From positions 1 to 50,755 of the forward strand of contig PYER01000013.1 of assembly GCA_003017855.1 (NCBI GenBank): DNA of 50,755 nt, read 5' to 3'. A program made the position numbers and the translations under genes. The DNA comes from a filamentous cyanobacterium CCT1. Its GTDB lineage: Bacteria > Cyanobacteriota > Cyanobacteriia > Phormidesmidales > Phormidesmidaceae. The notes beneath the pieces are model-generated. The model did not search any database, was not told the origin of the DNA, and saw only the letters and a list, made by a program, of their open reading frames with translations. Positions 1 through 8,194 of the stretch are shown piece after piece (the stretch's first letter is position 1; the number at the start of each line of letters is the position of its first letter).

Positions 1-10
1 CATCCCCTCA

Positions 11-997
11 TCACGCGGCGATCGCCGCAGGTCTCCGCGTCCCCTCCGCCCGGCGAATGTCGCGCCAGATCTGGGTAGCGGCCTGGGCACCGTCGGCGGC
101 GGCGATCGCGACCTGGTTCATGCCCACCTTCAGGTCGCCCACAGCGAAGATGCGGGGGTGGGAGGTGCGGTTCATGGGGTCGGTGACCAGGTTGCCGCCG
201 TTGTACTCCAGCTCAATGCCCTTGAGGTAGTCGGCGTGGTACTTGGAGCCCATCGAAATTAGGCCGGTGTCGAGTTCGACGATGGTTCCGTCAGCTAGTT
301 CAACTCCAGACATGACGTGGTTTTCGCCGAGGAATTGCTTGATCGGCTGCTCGATCAGGCGGTAGCCAGCGTCGGAGAAGCGATCGCGCCGCTCCTGATC
401 CACCTCAAAGTCGCCGTTGGTAAACAGCGTGATGTGGGGCGTAAACCAGCCCAGGGGGAAGGCCACCTCCAGGCTGCCGGGGCTGCTGCCAAAGACCCCG
501 GCCCGCTGGTCGCGCATTTCGTAGCCGTCACAGATCAAACAGACGTGCAGGTTGTGGCCAGCGTAGTCAAACACGTTTTGCATGTTGGCCAGCTGGGGCA
601 GGTGGTCGATGATGCCGCTGGCGGCGATCAGGTAGCGGCTGCGGAAGGTGCGGTACGTGGGGTTTTGGCGGCCCAGGCGCACGCGCACCGCAAAGGTTTC
701 GCCCTCATCGATCACCTCTTCCACATAGGCGTTGAGGTAGTCGCCGTCGAGGTCGAGGTAGTGGGCTTTGCCCTGCTTCAGCACCTCACGACCGGGGGTG
801 TCGGGGGGCAGGCCCAGGTAGTTGTGCAATTCCTGCATCCAGAACGATCGCGCTTTGCCCTTGTCGACAATCAGCGTCGAGAGCAGGTAGCGCTGGAGAT
901 AAATGCCCGCCGAGAGCCCAGCGGCTCCGCCGCCAACGACGAGAACATCGTAAACCTGGTCAGCCCGCTGGTTGAGCATGGCTTTGGTGAGTTGCAT
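11..997 (-). CDS. Thioredoxin-reductase-like NAD(P)/FAD-dependent oxidoreductase
   Basis: A 328-aa two-dinucleotide-domain flavoprotein, probably a cytosolic disulfide reductase. The FAD-binding loop GGGAAGLSAG lies at residues 22-31. A CLICDG motif (C153/C156) matches the redox CxxC of thioredoxin reductases. A second Rossmann motif, GVFGSSPGS, begins near 167, and a C-terminal FAVGD flavin motif sits near residue 295. I chose the ATG at 997 because AGGAGGTG lies just upstream. The frame stays open to 1111, but that stretch runs through the shared promoter and into the divergent regulator gene. It faces a TetR gene across two operators, so repression by that regulator is likely. The electron donor and the disulfide substrate cannot be read from the sequence. 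The second nucleotide loop departs from canonical TrxR, so NADPH preference is uncertain. Confidence 0.85.
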   Translation of the reverse strand: MQLTKAMLNQRADQVYDVLVVGGGAAGLSAGIYLQRYLLSTLIVDKGKARSFWMQELHNYLGLPPDTPGREVLKQGKAHYLDLDGDYLNAYVEEVIDEGETFAVRVRLGRQNPTYRTFRSRYLIAASGIIDHLPQLANMQNVFDYAGHNLHVCLICDGYEMRDQRAGVFGSSPGSLEVAFPLGWFTPHITLFTNGDFEVDQERRDRFSDAGYRLIEQPIKQFLGENHVMSGVELADGTIVELDTGLISMGSKYHADYLKGIELEYNGGNLVTDPMNRTSHPRIFAVGDLKVGMNQVAIAAADGAQAATQIWRDIRRAEGTRRPAAIAA

Positions 998-1024
998 AGA
1001 CACCTCCTGGAGGTGATGAATTAG

Positions 1025-1040
1025 TACCGAACGCTCGGTA
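1025..1040. promoter_or_regulatory. Putative TetR operator 1
   Basis: TACCGAACGCTCGGTA is an inverted repeat with 6-bp arms TACCGA/TCGGTA and a 4-bp centre. It lies between the divergent flavoprotein and TetR genes, nearer the flavoprotein start. A near-identical second copy lies 28 bp away centre to centre. The size and placement are typical of autoregulated TetR-family operators; binding is inferred. Confidence 0.7.
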
Positions 1041-1052
1041 CAATAATTACTG

Positions 1053-1068
1053 TACTGATCGTTCGGTA
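1053..1068. promoter_or_regulatory. Putative TetR operator 2, overlapping a -10 box
   Basis: TACTGATCGTTCGGTA has the same arm pattern as operator 1 with one arm mismatch (C to T). It overlaps a TATAAT hexamer at 1067-1072 that fits the -10 box of the plus-strand TetR gene, so occupancy should block that promoter. Together with operator 1 this supports joint control of both divergent genes. Confidence 0.7.
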
Positions 1069-1110
1069 TAATGTCAAGAGGGTTCCAAAACGTTCTGGAG
1101 ACACACCGCA

Positions 1111-1668
1111 ATGCCTAAGCAAACTCTGGCTAAACAGAGCTACGTGCCAACCCTGCTCGACCTGTTTCGGCAGTACGGCTACGACGGGGTCAGCCTGTCC
1201 AAAATTTCTGAGGCCACTGGCCTGGGCAAGGCCAGCCTCTACCACCACTTTCCCGGCGGCAAAGACGACATGGTTGAGACCGTCCTAACCAGCCTCGATC
1301 GCTGGCTGCGAGAGACGGCAGAGGATGCCCTCGACGGTGAAGGGGATGCGCTAACGCGATTGGGGCGAATGGGCGATCGCATCGCTACTGCCTACAGCCA
1401 CGGCGAAAAGCCCTGTATGCTGGCCTCGCTGATGCTGGGCTCTGCCAAAGACGACTTTCAGCCCCAGGTGAAGGCGATGCTGGAGCGCTGGATGGGGGCG
1501 ATCGCCGCCGTTTTGACCCAGGGCGGCATGGACGCAGCTCTGGCTCAGGACCGCAGCGAAGAGGCGCTGGTGATCATTCAGGGAGCGCTGATTGTGGCGC
1601 GGGCGCTGAACGATCCGGCTGTGTTCGAGCGCGCCATGGAGCGCCTGCCCCAGCAGCTCTGTCGCTAG
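1111..1668 (+). CDS. TetR/AcrR-family transcriptional regulator
   Basis: A 185-aa one-component repressor. Residues about 8-54 form the N-terminal DNA-binding domain, with the helix-turn-helix around GVSLSKISEATGLGKASLYH and the typical YHHFPGGK end of helix 4. The rest is a ligand domain resembling the LmrA/YxaF branch; that placement is from residue feel, not a search. It is divergent from the flavoprotein and separated by two palindromic operators, so it probably represses both genes. Its stop codon overlaps the end of the convergent OsmC gene by 4 bp. The neighbouring TrxR-like and OsmC proteins suggest a signal tied to thiol stress, electrophiles or peroxide, which is inference. The ATG at 1111 is preceded by a weak GGAG. 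Confidence 0.88.
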   Translation: MPKQTLAKQSYVPTLLDLFRQYGYDGVSLSKISEATGLGKASLYHHFPGGKDDMVETVLTSLDRWLRETAEDALDGEGDALTRLGRMGDRIATAYSHGEKPCMLASLMLGSAKDDFQPQVKAMLERWMGAIAAVLTQGGMDAALAQDRSEEALVIIQGALIVARALNDPAVFERAMERLPQQLCR

Positions 1669-2066
1669 GTCAGCACGGTTTGAATGTCGGTGGTGGCGCT
1701 GAGCAGGCGGTGCACCGGGCAGCGATCGCCGATCTCTCGCAGGCGATCGCGCTGCTCGGCGCTGAGGTCGCCCGCCAGGGTGAGGTAGGCCTTGATCACC
1801 GCCTGCTTTTCTCCCGACGAATTTTCTATGGTGTGCAACTCGGCTGCTACGTAGACATTCTCGACGGGCCAGCCCTTGCGCTCGGCATACATTTTGATCG
1901 TGATCGCCTTGCAGCTGCCCAACCCAGCCAGCAGCAGTTCGGTCGGGGTTGGTCCCTGGTCATTGCCGCCCACCGAGGCGGGTTCGTCGGCAGTCAGCTC
2001 AAACTGGCGAATGGCGATGTCCTGGCCATAGCGCGATGCATTTGACGAAACCTGAACTGAGGTCAT
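1665..2066 (-). CDS. OsmC-family protein (thiol peroxidase-like)
   Basis: A 133-aa OsmC/Ohr-superfamily protein. The conserved cysteine pair is visible: C52 in GLGSCKAITIKMYA and C116 in DRCPVHR. In this family these two cysteines reduce organic hydroperoxides in the cytosol and are recycled by lipoylated proteins or dithiols. The RCPVHR ending resembles the YhfA-like subgroup, where the physiological peroxide is less certain. It is convergent with the TetR gene (4-bp overlap) and close to a TrxR-like flavoprotein, so a shared oxidative-thiol role is plausible. The length is normal for the family. Confidence 0.87.
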   Translation of the reverse strand: MTSVQVSSNASRYGQDIAIRQFELTADEPASVGGNDQGPTPTELLLAGLGSCKAITIKMYAERKGWPVENVYVAAELHTIENSSGEKQAVIKAYLTLAGDLSAEQRDRLREIGDRCPVHRLLSATTDIQTVLT

Positions 2067-2120
2067 ACCAGTAGATGAGTTTGAAAGCTTAGCTAGAATT
2101 CGCGATATAAAATTCGGCGA

Positions 2121-2864
2121 TTAAACCAGGGTTTGTACCCAGGCAAAGTCAGCCTCTGTCAGGGCTGGTGTGGGCTGCTGGCTGTAGTCAATTACCGACT
2201 CCAAGGCAGCGGCGGCGTAGATATCTTGCAGGAGTTGATGTAGATCAATGAGCGGCTCCTCATCGCTTGGTTGCAGAGGCAGCGGCAATTGAGGCATAGG
2301 GTCTCGCAGGTTGAACGGGTAAAGCTCAGCCTCGGGGCGATCGCAGGCGCGGCTGACTAGCAGGCGATAGTCAGAGGGCACATTGCCCGACATCGGCAGC
2401 GGTTCCCCGGCTCTTAACAGGTCGATTTCAATCAGGTGGCTGCGGCTTTCTAAAACCCTAAGACGCTTGGCATTGTATTGATTTCGTCCCTCGCCAGGAC
2501 GCTTATTTTTAGGCGACAGCACTTCTACCACCGTTACGACCTGTCCAGTACCAATCTGCTGAATTTCGAGAAATGTTTCTCTCACCTCCTCTGGCATGGG
2601 CAGCGTAACTTTAATTGGCTGACTGAGGGTCGCCATAGTGGTTGGGGCCAATCGCTGGGGCGACTGAGCCTGCACCACCGACACATCGGGAATGCCCACC
2701 AGCAACGCATCGGTATAGACGCGTTGCTCAACCGCTGCCCGGTACTTGGGCTGTAAAACCGGGTTTAGGGTGCGGGCTAGTTGCACAATCAGCCAGGCAT
2801 GGACCTCAGGCCAAAGAACAGGGTTCTCCAGGTAGGGGTTCATGCCGGGAAAGTTGAGCGACAT
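2121..2864 (-). CDS. DUF4058 family protein
   Basis: A 247-aa protein recognised by its opening, MSLNFPGMNPYLENPVLWPE, and by the later YRLLVSR segment, both characteristic of DUF4058. This family is strongly expanded in cyanobacteria and has no established function. It has no signal peptide or membrane segment. A VVEVLSPKNKRPGEGR stretch around residues 110-130 resembles the core of Uma2/restriction-like nuclease folds, so a nuclease-like fold is possible but unproven. It stands alone between OsmC and the phosphorylase gene, on the same strand as both. Confidence 0.8.
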   Translation of the reverse strand: MSLNFPGMNPYLENPVLWPEVHAWLIVQLARTLNPVLQPKYRAAVEQRVYTDALLVGIPDVSVVQAQSPQRLAPTTMATLSQPIKVTLPMPEEVRETFLEIQQIGTGQVVTVVEVLSPKNKRPGEGRNQYNAKRLRVLESRSHLIEIDLLRAGEPLPMSGNVPSDYRLLVSRACDRPEAELYPFNLRDPMPQLPLPLQPSDEEPLIDLHQLLQDIYAAAALESVIDYSQQPTPALTEADFAWVQTLV

Positions 2865-3023
2865 AGAGCATCAGGGGCGGGGGTGGCCCAGGGGCTACGA
2901 GCAAAAGGGCAGGCCTATGCCAGCTATTCTAAGCCTCAGCTGAGGGAAAGCGCGGTTGTCGGTTTCAGGCGCGGGCGAGATCTGGGGCATGGCCTCGCCG
3001 CTGGTTGAGCTGCTGCTGAGCTT

Positions 3024-5642
3024 CTAGAGGGCGATCGCAGGCGCGACGACTCCCGAGCTGACGTGTACTGAGTCGGGGTCGGCCCAGAGCACCAGTTTGG
3101 GGTCGTAGGGGCTGTTGAGGTACCTGTGGCGGGGCAAAATCCGCAGCGAAAGGCCCTGCAATCCGCTGGCGGTGTACTGCATCTCCAGGGCGTAAACGCT
3201 TCTGCCCTGGTCGTCGTGGCCCTGGTAGGCCATCGGCACCGCCAGCCCGGTGTGAATTTCGCCATCGATGGCGACGTTGCCCTGGTACAGCTCGACCTGC
3301 ACATCGTCGGGGGTAAGCGCCCCGAGGCGAATGGCGGCTGTCACCTTAAAGGGCTGGTTTACCCGCAGATCGCTCGTGTCGGAAATGGCGACTTCCTCAA
3401 AGCGCACTTCGTACCACTGCTCGGTGATGCGGGCCTGCCAGGCGGTCAGTTCTTTGCCGGGGCCGTAGTCGTCGGTTGCCAGGGTGCGAGCGCGATCGCT
3501 GGCCGCAAAGTAGCCCCGATTGGCGTAGTCTTTCACCATGCGGGCGGTGTTGAACCGGGGCGTGTTGAGGTAAATAGCCTCCTTCATTTTGGCCACCCAG
3601 CCGCGCGGAATCTCGTCCTTGTCGCGCTCATAGAACAGGGGCACGACTTCTTTTTCCAGGATGTCGTAGAGGGCGTTGGCCTCCACGTCGTCCTGGTAGT
3701 CGGGGTCGTCGTAGTCTTCGCCGTGGCCGATGGGCCAGCCGGTGCGAATGTAGTCGGCCTCATCCCACCAGCCGTCGAGCACGCTGAGGTTGGGCAGCCC
3801 GTTCATGGCCGCTTTCATGCCGCTGGTGCCCGAGGCCTCGCGGGGGCGGCGGGGGTTGTTGAGCCACACGTCGCAGCCCGCCACCATATCCCGCGACAGG
3901 TGAATGTCGTAGTTGGGCACAAACACAATCGAGCGGCTCAGCCCTTCGTCGCGAGTGAAGTGAACGATGCTGCGGATCAGTTCTTTGCCGGGAATGTCTT
4001 TGGGGTGAGCCTTACCCGCAATCACAAACTGCACCCGCCGCCCGCTGCCATTGCCGGTGATGATCTGGCGAATGCGCTCCAGATCATGGAGAAACAGCGT
4101 CGCCCGTTTGTAGGTGGCAAAGCGGCGGGCAAAGCCAATGGTGAGCACAAAGGGGTCGAGGCATTCCTGAGCCTCGGAAAGCTCGCGGGGTGAAGCTCCC
4201 CTATCCTGCATGCTGCGGGTGAGGCGATCGCGTACGGCCACCACCAGGTGCGATCGCCGCTGCTCGTGGTTGCGCCACAGCTCGTCATCAGGAATCGCAA
4301 AGACTCGCTCCCACAGCGATGCGCCGGGGCTGGCCTCAGCCCAGTTGGGGCCAAGGTAGCGATCGTAGAGCGTTTGGGTCGAGCGGGCCACGCAGCTGCG
4401 GGCGTGCACGCCGTTGGTAATGGCGGTAATCGGCACCTCGCCCGGGGGCAACCCGGTCCACAGTTCGCCAAACATATCGCGCGACACCTCGGCATGGAGC
4501 TGGCTCACCCCGTTGATAAAGGTCGCGGTTTTAATCGCCAGCACCGCCATGCTAAATGGGGCCGCAAAGTCGCCCGTATCGGTGCGGCCTAGGGCCAGAA
4601 ATTCGGCATCGCCCAGGCCAAAGCGCTGGCGGTAGTGGCCCAGGTAGTGCAGCACCTTTTCTGGCGGAAACAGGTCAATCCCGGCGGGTACGGGAGTGTG
4701 GGTGGTAAACATCTGGCTGGTTTGGGCCACCTGCAATGCTTCAGCAAAGCTCAGCCCCGCTTCATCCATCAGCACTCGCATGCGCTCCAGCGCCATAAAG
4801 GCCGAGTGGCCCTCGTTCATGTGGTAGGCGGTGGGCACAATGCCTAAAGCCTTCAGCATGCGAATGCCGCCAATCCCCAGCATGATCTCCTGGTGAATGC
4901 GCATGTCGATGTCGCCGCCGTAGAGGCGATCGCAGATGTCCTGGTCGTACTGGCTGTTGGGCTCAATGTTGGTGTCGAGCAGGTACAGGGGCACCGTGCC
5001 CACCTGCACCCGCCAGATCCGGGCGTAAACCTGGCGACCGGGGTACTCCACTGCGATCCGCAGCTCGTTACCCTCGCCGTCGCGCTCTGGGTGCAGGGGC
5101 ATGTTGTAAAAGTCGTTGATCGGGTAGCGCTCCTGCTGCCAGCCGTCGGCATTCAGGTACTGGGCAAAGTAGCCCTCCTGGTACAGCAGCCCCACCGCCA
5201 CCAGGGGCAGGCCCAGATCGCTGGCGGACTTGAGGTGATCGCCCGCCAACACCCCCAAACCGCCCGAGTACACCGGCATACAGGTGGTGAGGCCAAACTC
5301 CATTGAGAAGTAGGCGTAGCGCTCGCCCGCGACGGGGGCTTTGCGGTGCTTCTTGTACCAGTCGCGATCGCGCAGATAGTCCTCTAGCCGCTGGGCCGCC
5401 CGGTCCATCTGGGCCAAAAACCCCTCGTCTTCGGCAATCTCGTTCAGCCGTGCCTGGCTGATCGTGCCCAGCATCAGCACCGGGTTGTAGCGGCTCGACT
5501 CCCACAGGTCGCTGTCCAGCCGCCGAAACAGGTCCACCATCTCCACATCCCAGTCCCAGTGGAGGTTGTAGGCCAGGGTGCGCAGCGCCTCCAGGCGCTG
5601 GGGCAGGGCGGGCGTAACGTTAAAGGTGCGGATGGGGCGCAT
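3024..5642 (-). CDS. glgP: Alpha-glucan (glycogen) phosphorylase
   Basis: An 872-aa enzyme releasing glucose-1-phosphate from glycogen in the cytosol. The N-terminal block (residues 1-110, NLHWDWDVEMVDLFRRLD) is the DUF3417 domain that marks the alpha-glucan-family branch of GT35 phosphorylases. A catalytic-domain segment YSGGLGVLAGDHLKSASDLG follows. The pyridoxal-phosphate lysine is K610 in EASGTSGMKAAMNG. The start at 5642 (MRPIRTFNV) fits the family N-terminus; 52 further in-frame codons upstream look like untranslated leader. It shares a roughly 280-bp divergent region with a 47-aa gene. This is a key step in night-time glycogen use in cyanobacteria, though nothing here shows its regulation. 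Confidence 0.93.
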   Translation of the reverse strand: MRPIRTFNVTPALPQRLEALRTLAYNLHWDWDVEMVDLFRRLDSDLWESSRYNPVLMLGTISQARLNEIAEDEGFLAQMDRAAQRLEDYLRDRDWYKKHRKAPVAGERYAYFSMEFGLTTCMPVYSGGLGVLAGDHLKSASDLGLPLVAVGLLYQEGYFAQYLNADGWQQERYPINDFYNMPLHPERDGEGNELRIAVEYPGRQVYARIWRVQVGTVPLYLLDTNIEPNSQYDQDICDRLYGGDIDMRIHQEIMLGIGGIRMLKALGIVPTAYHMNEGHSAFMALERMRVLMDEAGLSFAEALQVAQTSQMFTTHTPVPAGIDLFPPEKVLHYLGHYRQRFGLGDAEFLALGRTDTGDFAAPFSMAVLAIKTATFINGVSQLHAEVSRDMFGELWTGLPPGEVPITAITNGVHARSCVARSTQTLYDRYLGPNWAEASPGASLWERVFAIPDDELWRNHEQRRSHLVVAVRDRLTRSMQDRGASPRELSEAQECLDPFVLTIGFARRFATYKRATLFLHDLERIRQIITGNGSGRRVQFVIAGKAHPKDIPGKELIRSIVHFTRDEGLSRSIVFVPNYDIHLSRDMVAGCDVWLNNPRRPREASGTSGMKAAMNGLPNLSVLDGWWDEADYIRTGWPIGHGEDYDDPDYQDDVEANALYDILEKEVVPLFYERDKDEIPRGWVAKMKEAIYLNTPRFNTARMVKDYANRGYFAASDRARTLATDDYGPGKELTAWQARITEQWYEVRFEEVAISDTSDLRVNQPFKVTAAIRLGALTPDDVQVELYQGNVAIDGEIHTGLAVPMAYQGHDDQGRSVYALEMQYTASGLQGLSLRILPRHRYLNSPYDPKLVLWADPDSVHVSSGVVAPAIAL

Positions 5643-5920
5643 AGGTCGAGCAGCAGCAAGAGTTTTATTTTGTCTAGAGCCATTTTGCCCTCTATCGAAC
5701 TCATATCGGGTACCGGGCCATAGCTTGTAATACTCTCTTGGCCTACAATTCCTGGCCCTGACGAGATCGGTGGAGCTAGAGCCGCGCAACCAGAGCAAAT
5801 AGATGTTAGGGCTTCTCCCCCAGCGCAGGTTATGAGATCCCTACCTAAAGGCGTAGTTTAGGGCGATCGCTCCAGGGAATAATAGGCAGGTAAGGAGATT
5901 TTAAAACCGCTTTAGAGGAC

Positions 5921-6064
5921 ATGACCATGACGCAGGATAGGAAACCCCAGGGACGCGGAGCCGCCTTAGAAAAAGGCGATCGCCCCGAGGTTGAGTTTGA
6001 TCAGTGGGCCAGTGCCGTGCGCCAGCAAATGGTTGCCGCCCTCAAGCGCCGTGGTAATAGCTAG
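5921..6064 (+). CDS. Small 47-aa protein, unknown
   Basis: A short open frame with clear coding character, including a HIP1 octamer read in frame. Residues 1-25 are polar and Gly/Arg/Lys-rich. Residues 26-45 (FDQWASAVRQQMVAALKRRG) should form an amphipathic helix with a basic end. The purine run AGAGGA at 5914-5919 is too close to the ATG at 5921 but well spaced for a second in-frame ATG at 5927, so the product may be 45 aa. It is divergent from glgP. I know no function; the helix suggests a protein- or membrane-surface-binding small protein, which is inference. Confidence 0.55.
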   Translation: MTMTQDRKPQGRGAALEKGDRPEVEFDQWASAVRQQMVAALKRRGNS

Positions 6065-6320
6065 CTCAACCAGGGCCAAAGGTTAGGCCCAGAAGTCGAC
6101 CCATAATTAAGTCCAAAGCCAAACCCAGAGGGTTCAGTCCGTAGGGTGTGAGACCAGCTCCACCGCCCTACACGCTGAGCCCTCTTCAGCTTTAAACCCT
6201 TTTTCCCCAACCCCCAAACCTCCCCATCTACCGCTTGCCTCCGTTTACTCTTGGTAAACTACGGTGCACCTGCCCCGCGCAGTCGTACTCTACAATCGCC
6301 AGTCCTGTGGCGCCAACCCT

Positions 6321-6623
6321 GTGGCTACCAAAAAACCTACCGGCAAAAGCAGCGGCAAGCCCAGCGAAGGTCCCCTCTCTACTCCTGCCAGTTCTGGTCA
6401 GGGGTTCAAGGTGCAGGTGTTTTACCTGGCCGCCAGCAGCAATAATCCCAAAGCGCCCCTCAAAGATGCCCTCTGGTTTGCCACTTACCCAATCATTCCG
6501 CGCATTGGCGACTGCGTTTTTAGGGATGGTGTGTACTACCGGGTAGAGCGCGTTTTTTTGTACGAAAATTTAGCCGCTGGGTGGTGTGCCGATGTCGAAG
6601 TTTCGTTCTACAGCAGGCGCTAG
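6321..6623 (+). CDS. Conserved hypothetical protein, about 100 aa
   Basis: A small protein with two parts. A Lys/Ser/Pro/Gly-rich, probably disordered N-terminus (residues 1-28) precedes a compact, probably beta-rich domain (FKVQVFYLAAS ... PRIGDCVFRDGVYYRVERVFLYENL ... ADVEVSFYSRR). I placed the start at the GTG at 6321 (VATKKPTGKSS); the frame continues upstream to an alternative GTG at 6264, and neither has a strong ribosome-binding site. It has no signal peptide or membrane segment. The domain looks like a small barrel in which a GD-x-VFRDG-x-YYRV turn is prominent, but I cannot assign a family. Confidence 0.6.
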   Translation: MATKKPTGKSSGKPSEGPLSTPASSGQGFKVQVFYLAASSNNPKAPLKDALWFATYPIIPRIGDCVFRDGVYYRVERVFLYENLAAGWCADVEVSFYSRR

Positions 6624-6690
6624 TCACGGCCCCGCTAACGGCTCGTAATCCAGTGTTACAAAACTTATGAAAAGTCCCGGCCCTAGGGGC

Positions 6691-6717
6691 TGTAAACACT
6701 GCTGCCACAGTGTTACA
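6691..6717. other. Hairpin with repeated CAGTGTTACA motif upstream of the RRM gene
   Basis: TGTAAACACTG (6691-6701) pairs with CAGTGTTACA (6708-6717), giving a 10-bp stem with one bulged base. The same decamer CAGTGTTACA also occurs at 6651-6660. There is no T-tract beyond the stem, so it is not a convincing terminator. It lies before a TATGCT-like -10 element near 6740 for the RRM gene and may be an operator or an RNA element. Confidence 0.4.
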
Positions 6718-6878
6718 GAAGCATTTATCTTCAGAAAGCTTATGCTAAAGTAAGCGGGTAACATGTTTGGCTTTCGGTAGGCTGGTTAATCACAGTCTGA
6801 TCTCAGTTTTCGGGTAATCGGTGTGTACCACTCCGAATCGAACTTGTCTACATCACATGTCTAATTTGGAGTTGTGCC

Positions 6879-7208
6879 ATGTCGATTTATGTAGGAAACC
6901 TTGCCTACAATGCTACGGAGGGGGACATCACCGAAGTCTTCTCCGAGTACGGAGCCGTTAGCCGAGTAACGGTACCCACCGATCGCGAAACAGGTCGCCC
7001 CCGTGGCTTTGCTTTCGTCGAGATGGAAAAGGAAGCCGACGAAGACGCTGCGATCGAAGCCCTCGACGGCGCTGAGTGGATGGGCCGCGAGCTGCGGGTC
7101 AACAAGGCTCGTCCCAAAGAGAAGCGCGCTGGTGGCGGCGGCCCCCGCGGCAACTTCGGCGGCGGCGGCGGCAGAGACGGCGGCAACCGGGAATTCTCCC
7201 GCTGGTAA
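6879..7208 (+). CDS. Glycine-rich RRM-type RNA-binding protein (cyanobacterial Rbp)
   Basis: A 109-aa RNA chaperone-like protein. It has one RNA-recognition motif (residues 2-78) with RNP2 IYVGNL at 3-8 and RNP1 RGFAFVEM at 42-49. A Gly/Arg-rich tail (88-105) follows, as in cyanobacterial RbpA-type proteins. These bind single-stranded RNA, and many family members are cold-induced through their long leaders. Here the gene is preceded by about 255 bp of non-coding DNA, with a TATGCT-like -10 near 6740 that would give a leader of roughly 125 nt. GGAG precedes the ATG. A terminator hairpin follows at 7245-7277. Cold induction is inferred from the family. Confidence 0.93.
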   Translation: MSIYVGNLAYNATEGDITEVFSEYGAVSRVTVPTDRETGRPRGFAFVEMEKEADEDAAIEALDGAEWMGRELRVNKARPKEKRAGGGGPRGNFGGGGGRDGGNREFSRW

Positions 7209-7244
7209 GTGACCCGTTCACCACCCTAAATATTAAGACGTTGC

Positions 7245-7277
7245 AATGGCAGAGGATGAGTATCCCCTGCCATTTTT
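7245..7277 (+). terminator. Rho-independent terminator of the RRM gene
   Basis: The arms AATGGCAGAGGAT and ATCCCCTGCCATT pair at 12 of 13 positions around a 5-nt loop, and five T residues follow immediately. It lies 37 bp after the RRM stop codon, between two convergent genes. The run of A/T on its left side is weak, so it should act mainly on plus-strand transcripts. Confidence 0.8.
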
Positions 7278-7308
7278 GGTTAGCCTATAGCACTGGCCCA
7301 CACATCCG

Positions 7309-8181
7309 TCAGTAAGGGGTGGCAGGGGGCCACTCCAGCACCCACTGACCCAGCAACCCGGTGCGAAAGTCGTTGAGAATGCGCTTGGCGGTGCGTTCAG
7401 AATTGTCCTGAAATTTTTGGGCCGCCACCTGGGCGACAAAGCCCTCCCCGGTGTAGTCATCCAAGGCGACCCCGTAGCGGGCCTGCAGAATCTCCTGGTA
7501 CTGGTCTGGGGCCTTGCCCTGCTGCAAACCCTTGAGCAAGTCTAAAAACGCCGCTGCTGTGCGCTGGGTGTCATAGGAGGCTTCGCCAATATCGTCACAG
7601 ATGGCCAGCTTGATCGCCGCCGCCTGATTATCCAGCCGGGCAGGAATTACCCCCGGCGCATCGAGCAAATCCAAATCGCCCGAGAGACGAATCCAACGCA
7701 GCTGACGCGTGACCCCGGCCTTGCGGGCGCTGGCCACCACCTTGCGGTTGAGCAGACGGTTGATCAGCGCCGACTTGCCGACGTTGGGAAAGCCAATCAC
7801 CACCGCGCGAATGGGGCGGGGCTTCATGCCGCGAGTCTGGCGGCGCTGATTGACGGCCTCGCCTGCGCTCTGAGCTGCTTTTGCGATCGCCTTGACCCCC
7901 TTACCCTGCTGCCCATCGGTGAAGTAGGGCACCTCCCCCTGCTGGCGAAACCAGGTTTCCCAGGCAGTGCGCGCCTCGGGGGAAATCATATCGACCCGGT
8001 TTAGCACCAGCACGCGAGGTTTTTCGCCCACCCAGTCATCGACTTTGGGGTGCCGCGTCGAGATCGGAATGCGGGCGTCGCGCACCTCCAGCACCAAGTC
8101 TACCCGATTGAGCTGATCGACCAGGGCTTTTTCTGCCTTGGCGATATGGCCGGGGTACCACTGAATTTCGGGGGTGGACAT
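7309..8181 (-). CDS. rbgA: Ribosome biogenesis GTPase RbgA/YlqF
   Basis: A 290-aa circularly permuted GTPase that helps mature the 50S ribosomal subunit. The motif order is diagnostic: G4 NRVD (61-64) comes before G1 GFPNVGKS (130-137) and G3 DAPG (174-177). The N-terminus IQWYPGHIAKAEK is typical of YlqF. The start at 8181 (MSTPEIQWYPGH) fits the family; a 25-codon in-frame extension upstream reads through tandem DNA repeats and gives a Pro/Leu/Thr-rich sequence that is unlikely to be translated. No Shine-Dalgarno sequence is visible at 8181. The C-terminal domain ends with a short extension (LEWPPATPY). Confidence 0.92.
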   Translation of the reverse strand: MSTPEIQWYPGHIAKAEKALVDQLNRVDLVLEVRDARIPISTRHPKVDDWVGEKPRVLVLNRVDMISPEARTAWETWFRQQGEVPYFTDGQQGKGVKAIAKAAQSAGEAVNQRRQTRGMKPRPIRAVVIGFPNVGKSALINRLLNRKVVASARKAGVTRQLRWIRLSGDLDLLDAPGVIPARLDNQAAAIKLAICDDIGEASYDTQRTAAAFLDLLKGLQQGKAPDQYQEILQARYGVALDDYTGEGFVAQVAAQKFQDNSERTAKRILNDFRTGLLGQWVLEWPPATPY

Positions 8182-8194
8182 GGGGAGGATAGGG

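Noticed and set aside
998-1111. 38-codon N-terminal extension of the TrxR-like flavoprotein
   Set aside because: The extension crosses both operators and the divergent promoter; the ATG at 997 has an AGGAGGTG site.
3126-4193. Long plus-strand open frame opposite glgP (355 codons)
   Set aside because: It is antisense to a well-supported phosphorylase, its residues are Val/His/Gly-rich as expected from G+C-rich antisense, and no domain is seen. Similar antisense frames over the glutamate synthase were rejected for the same reason.
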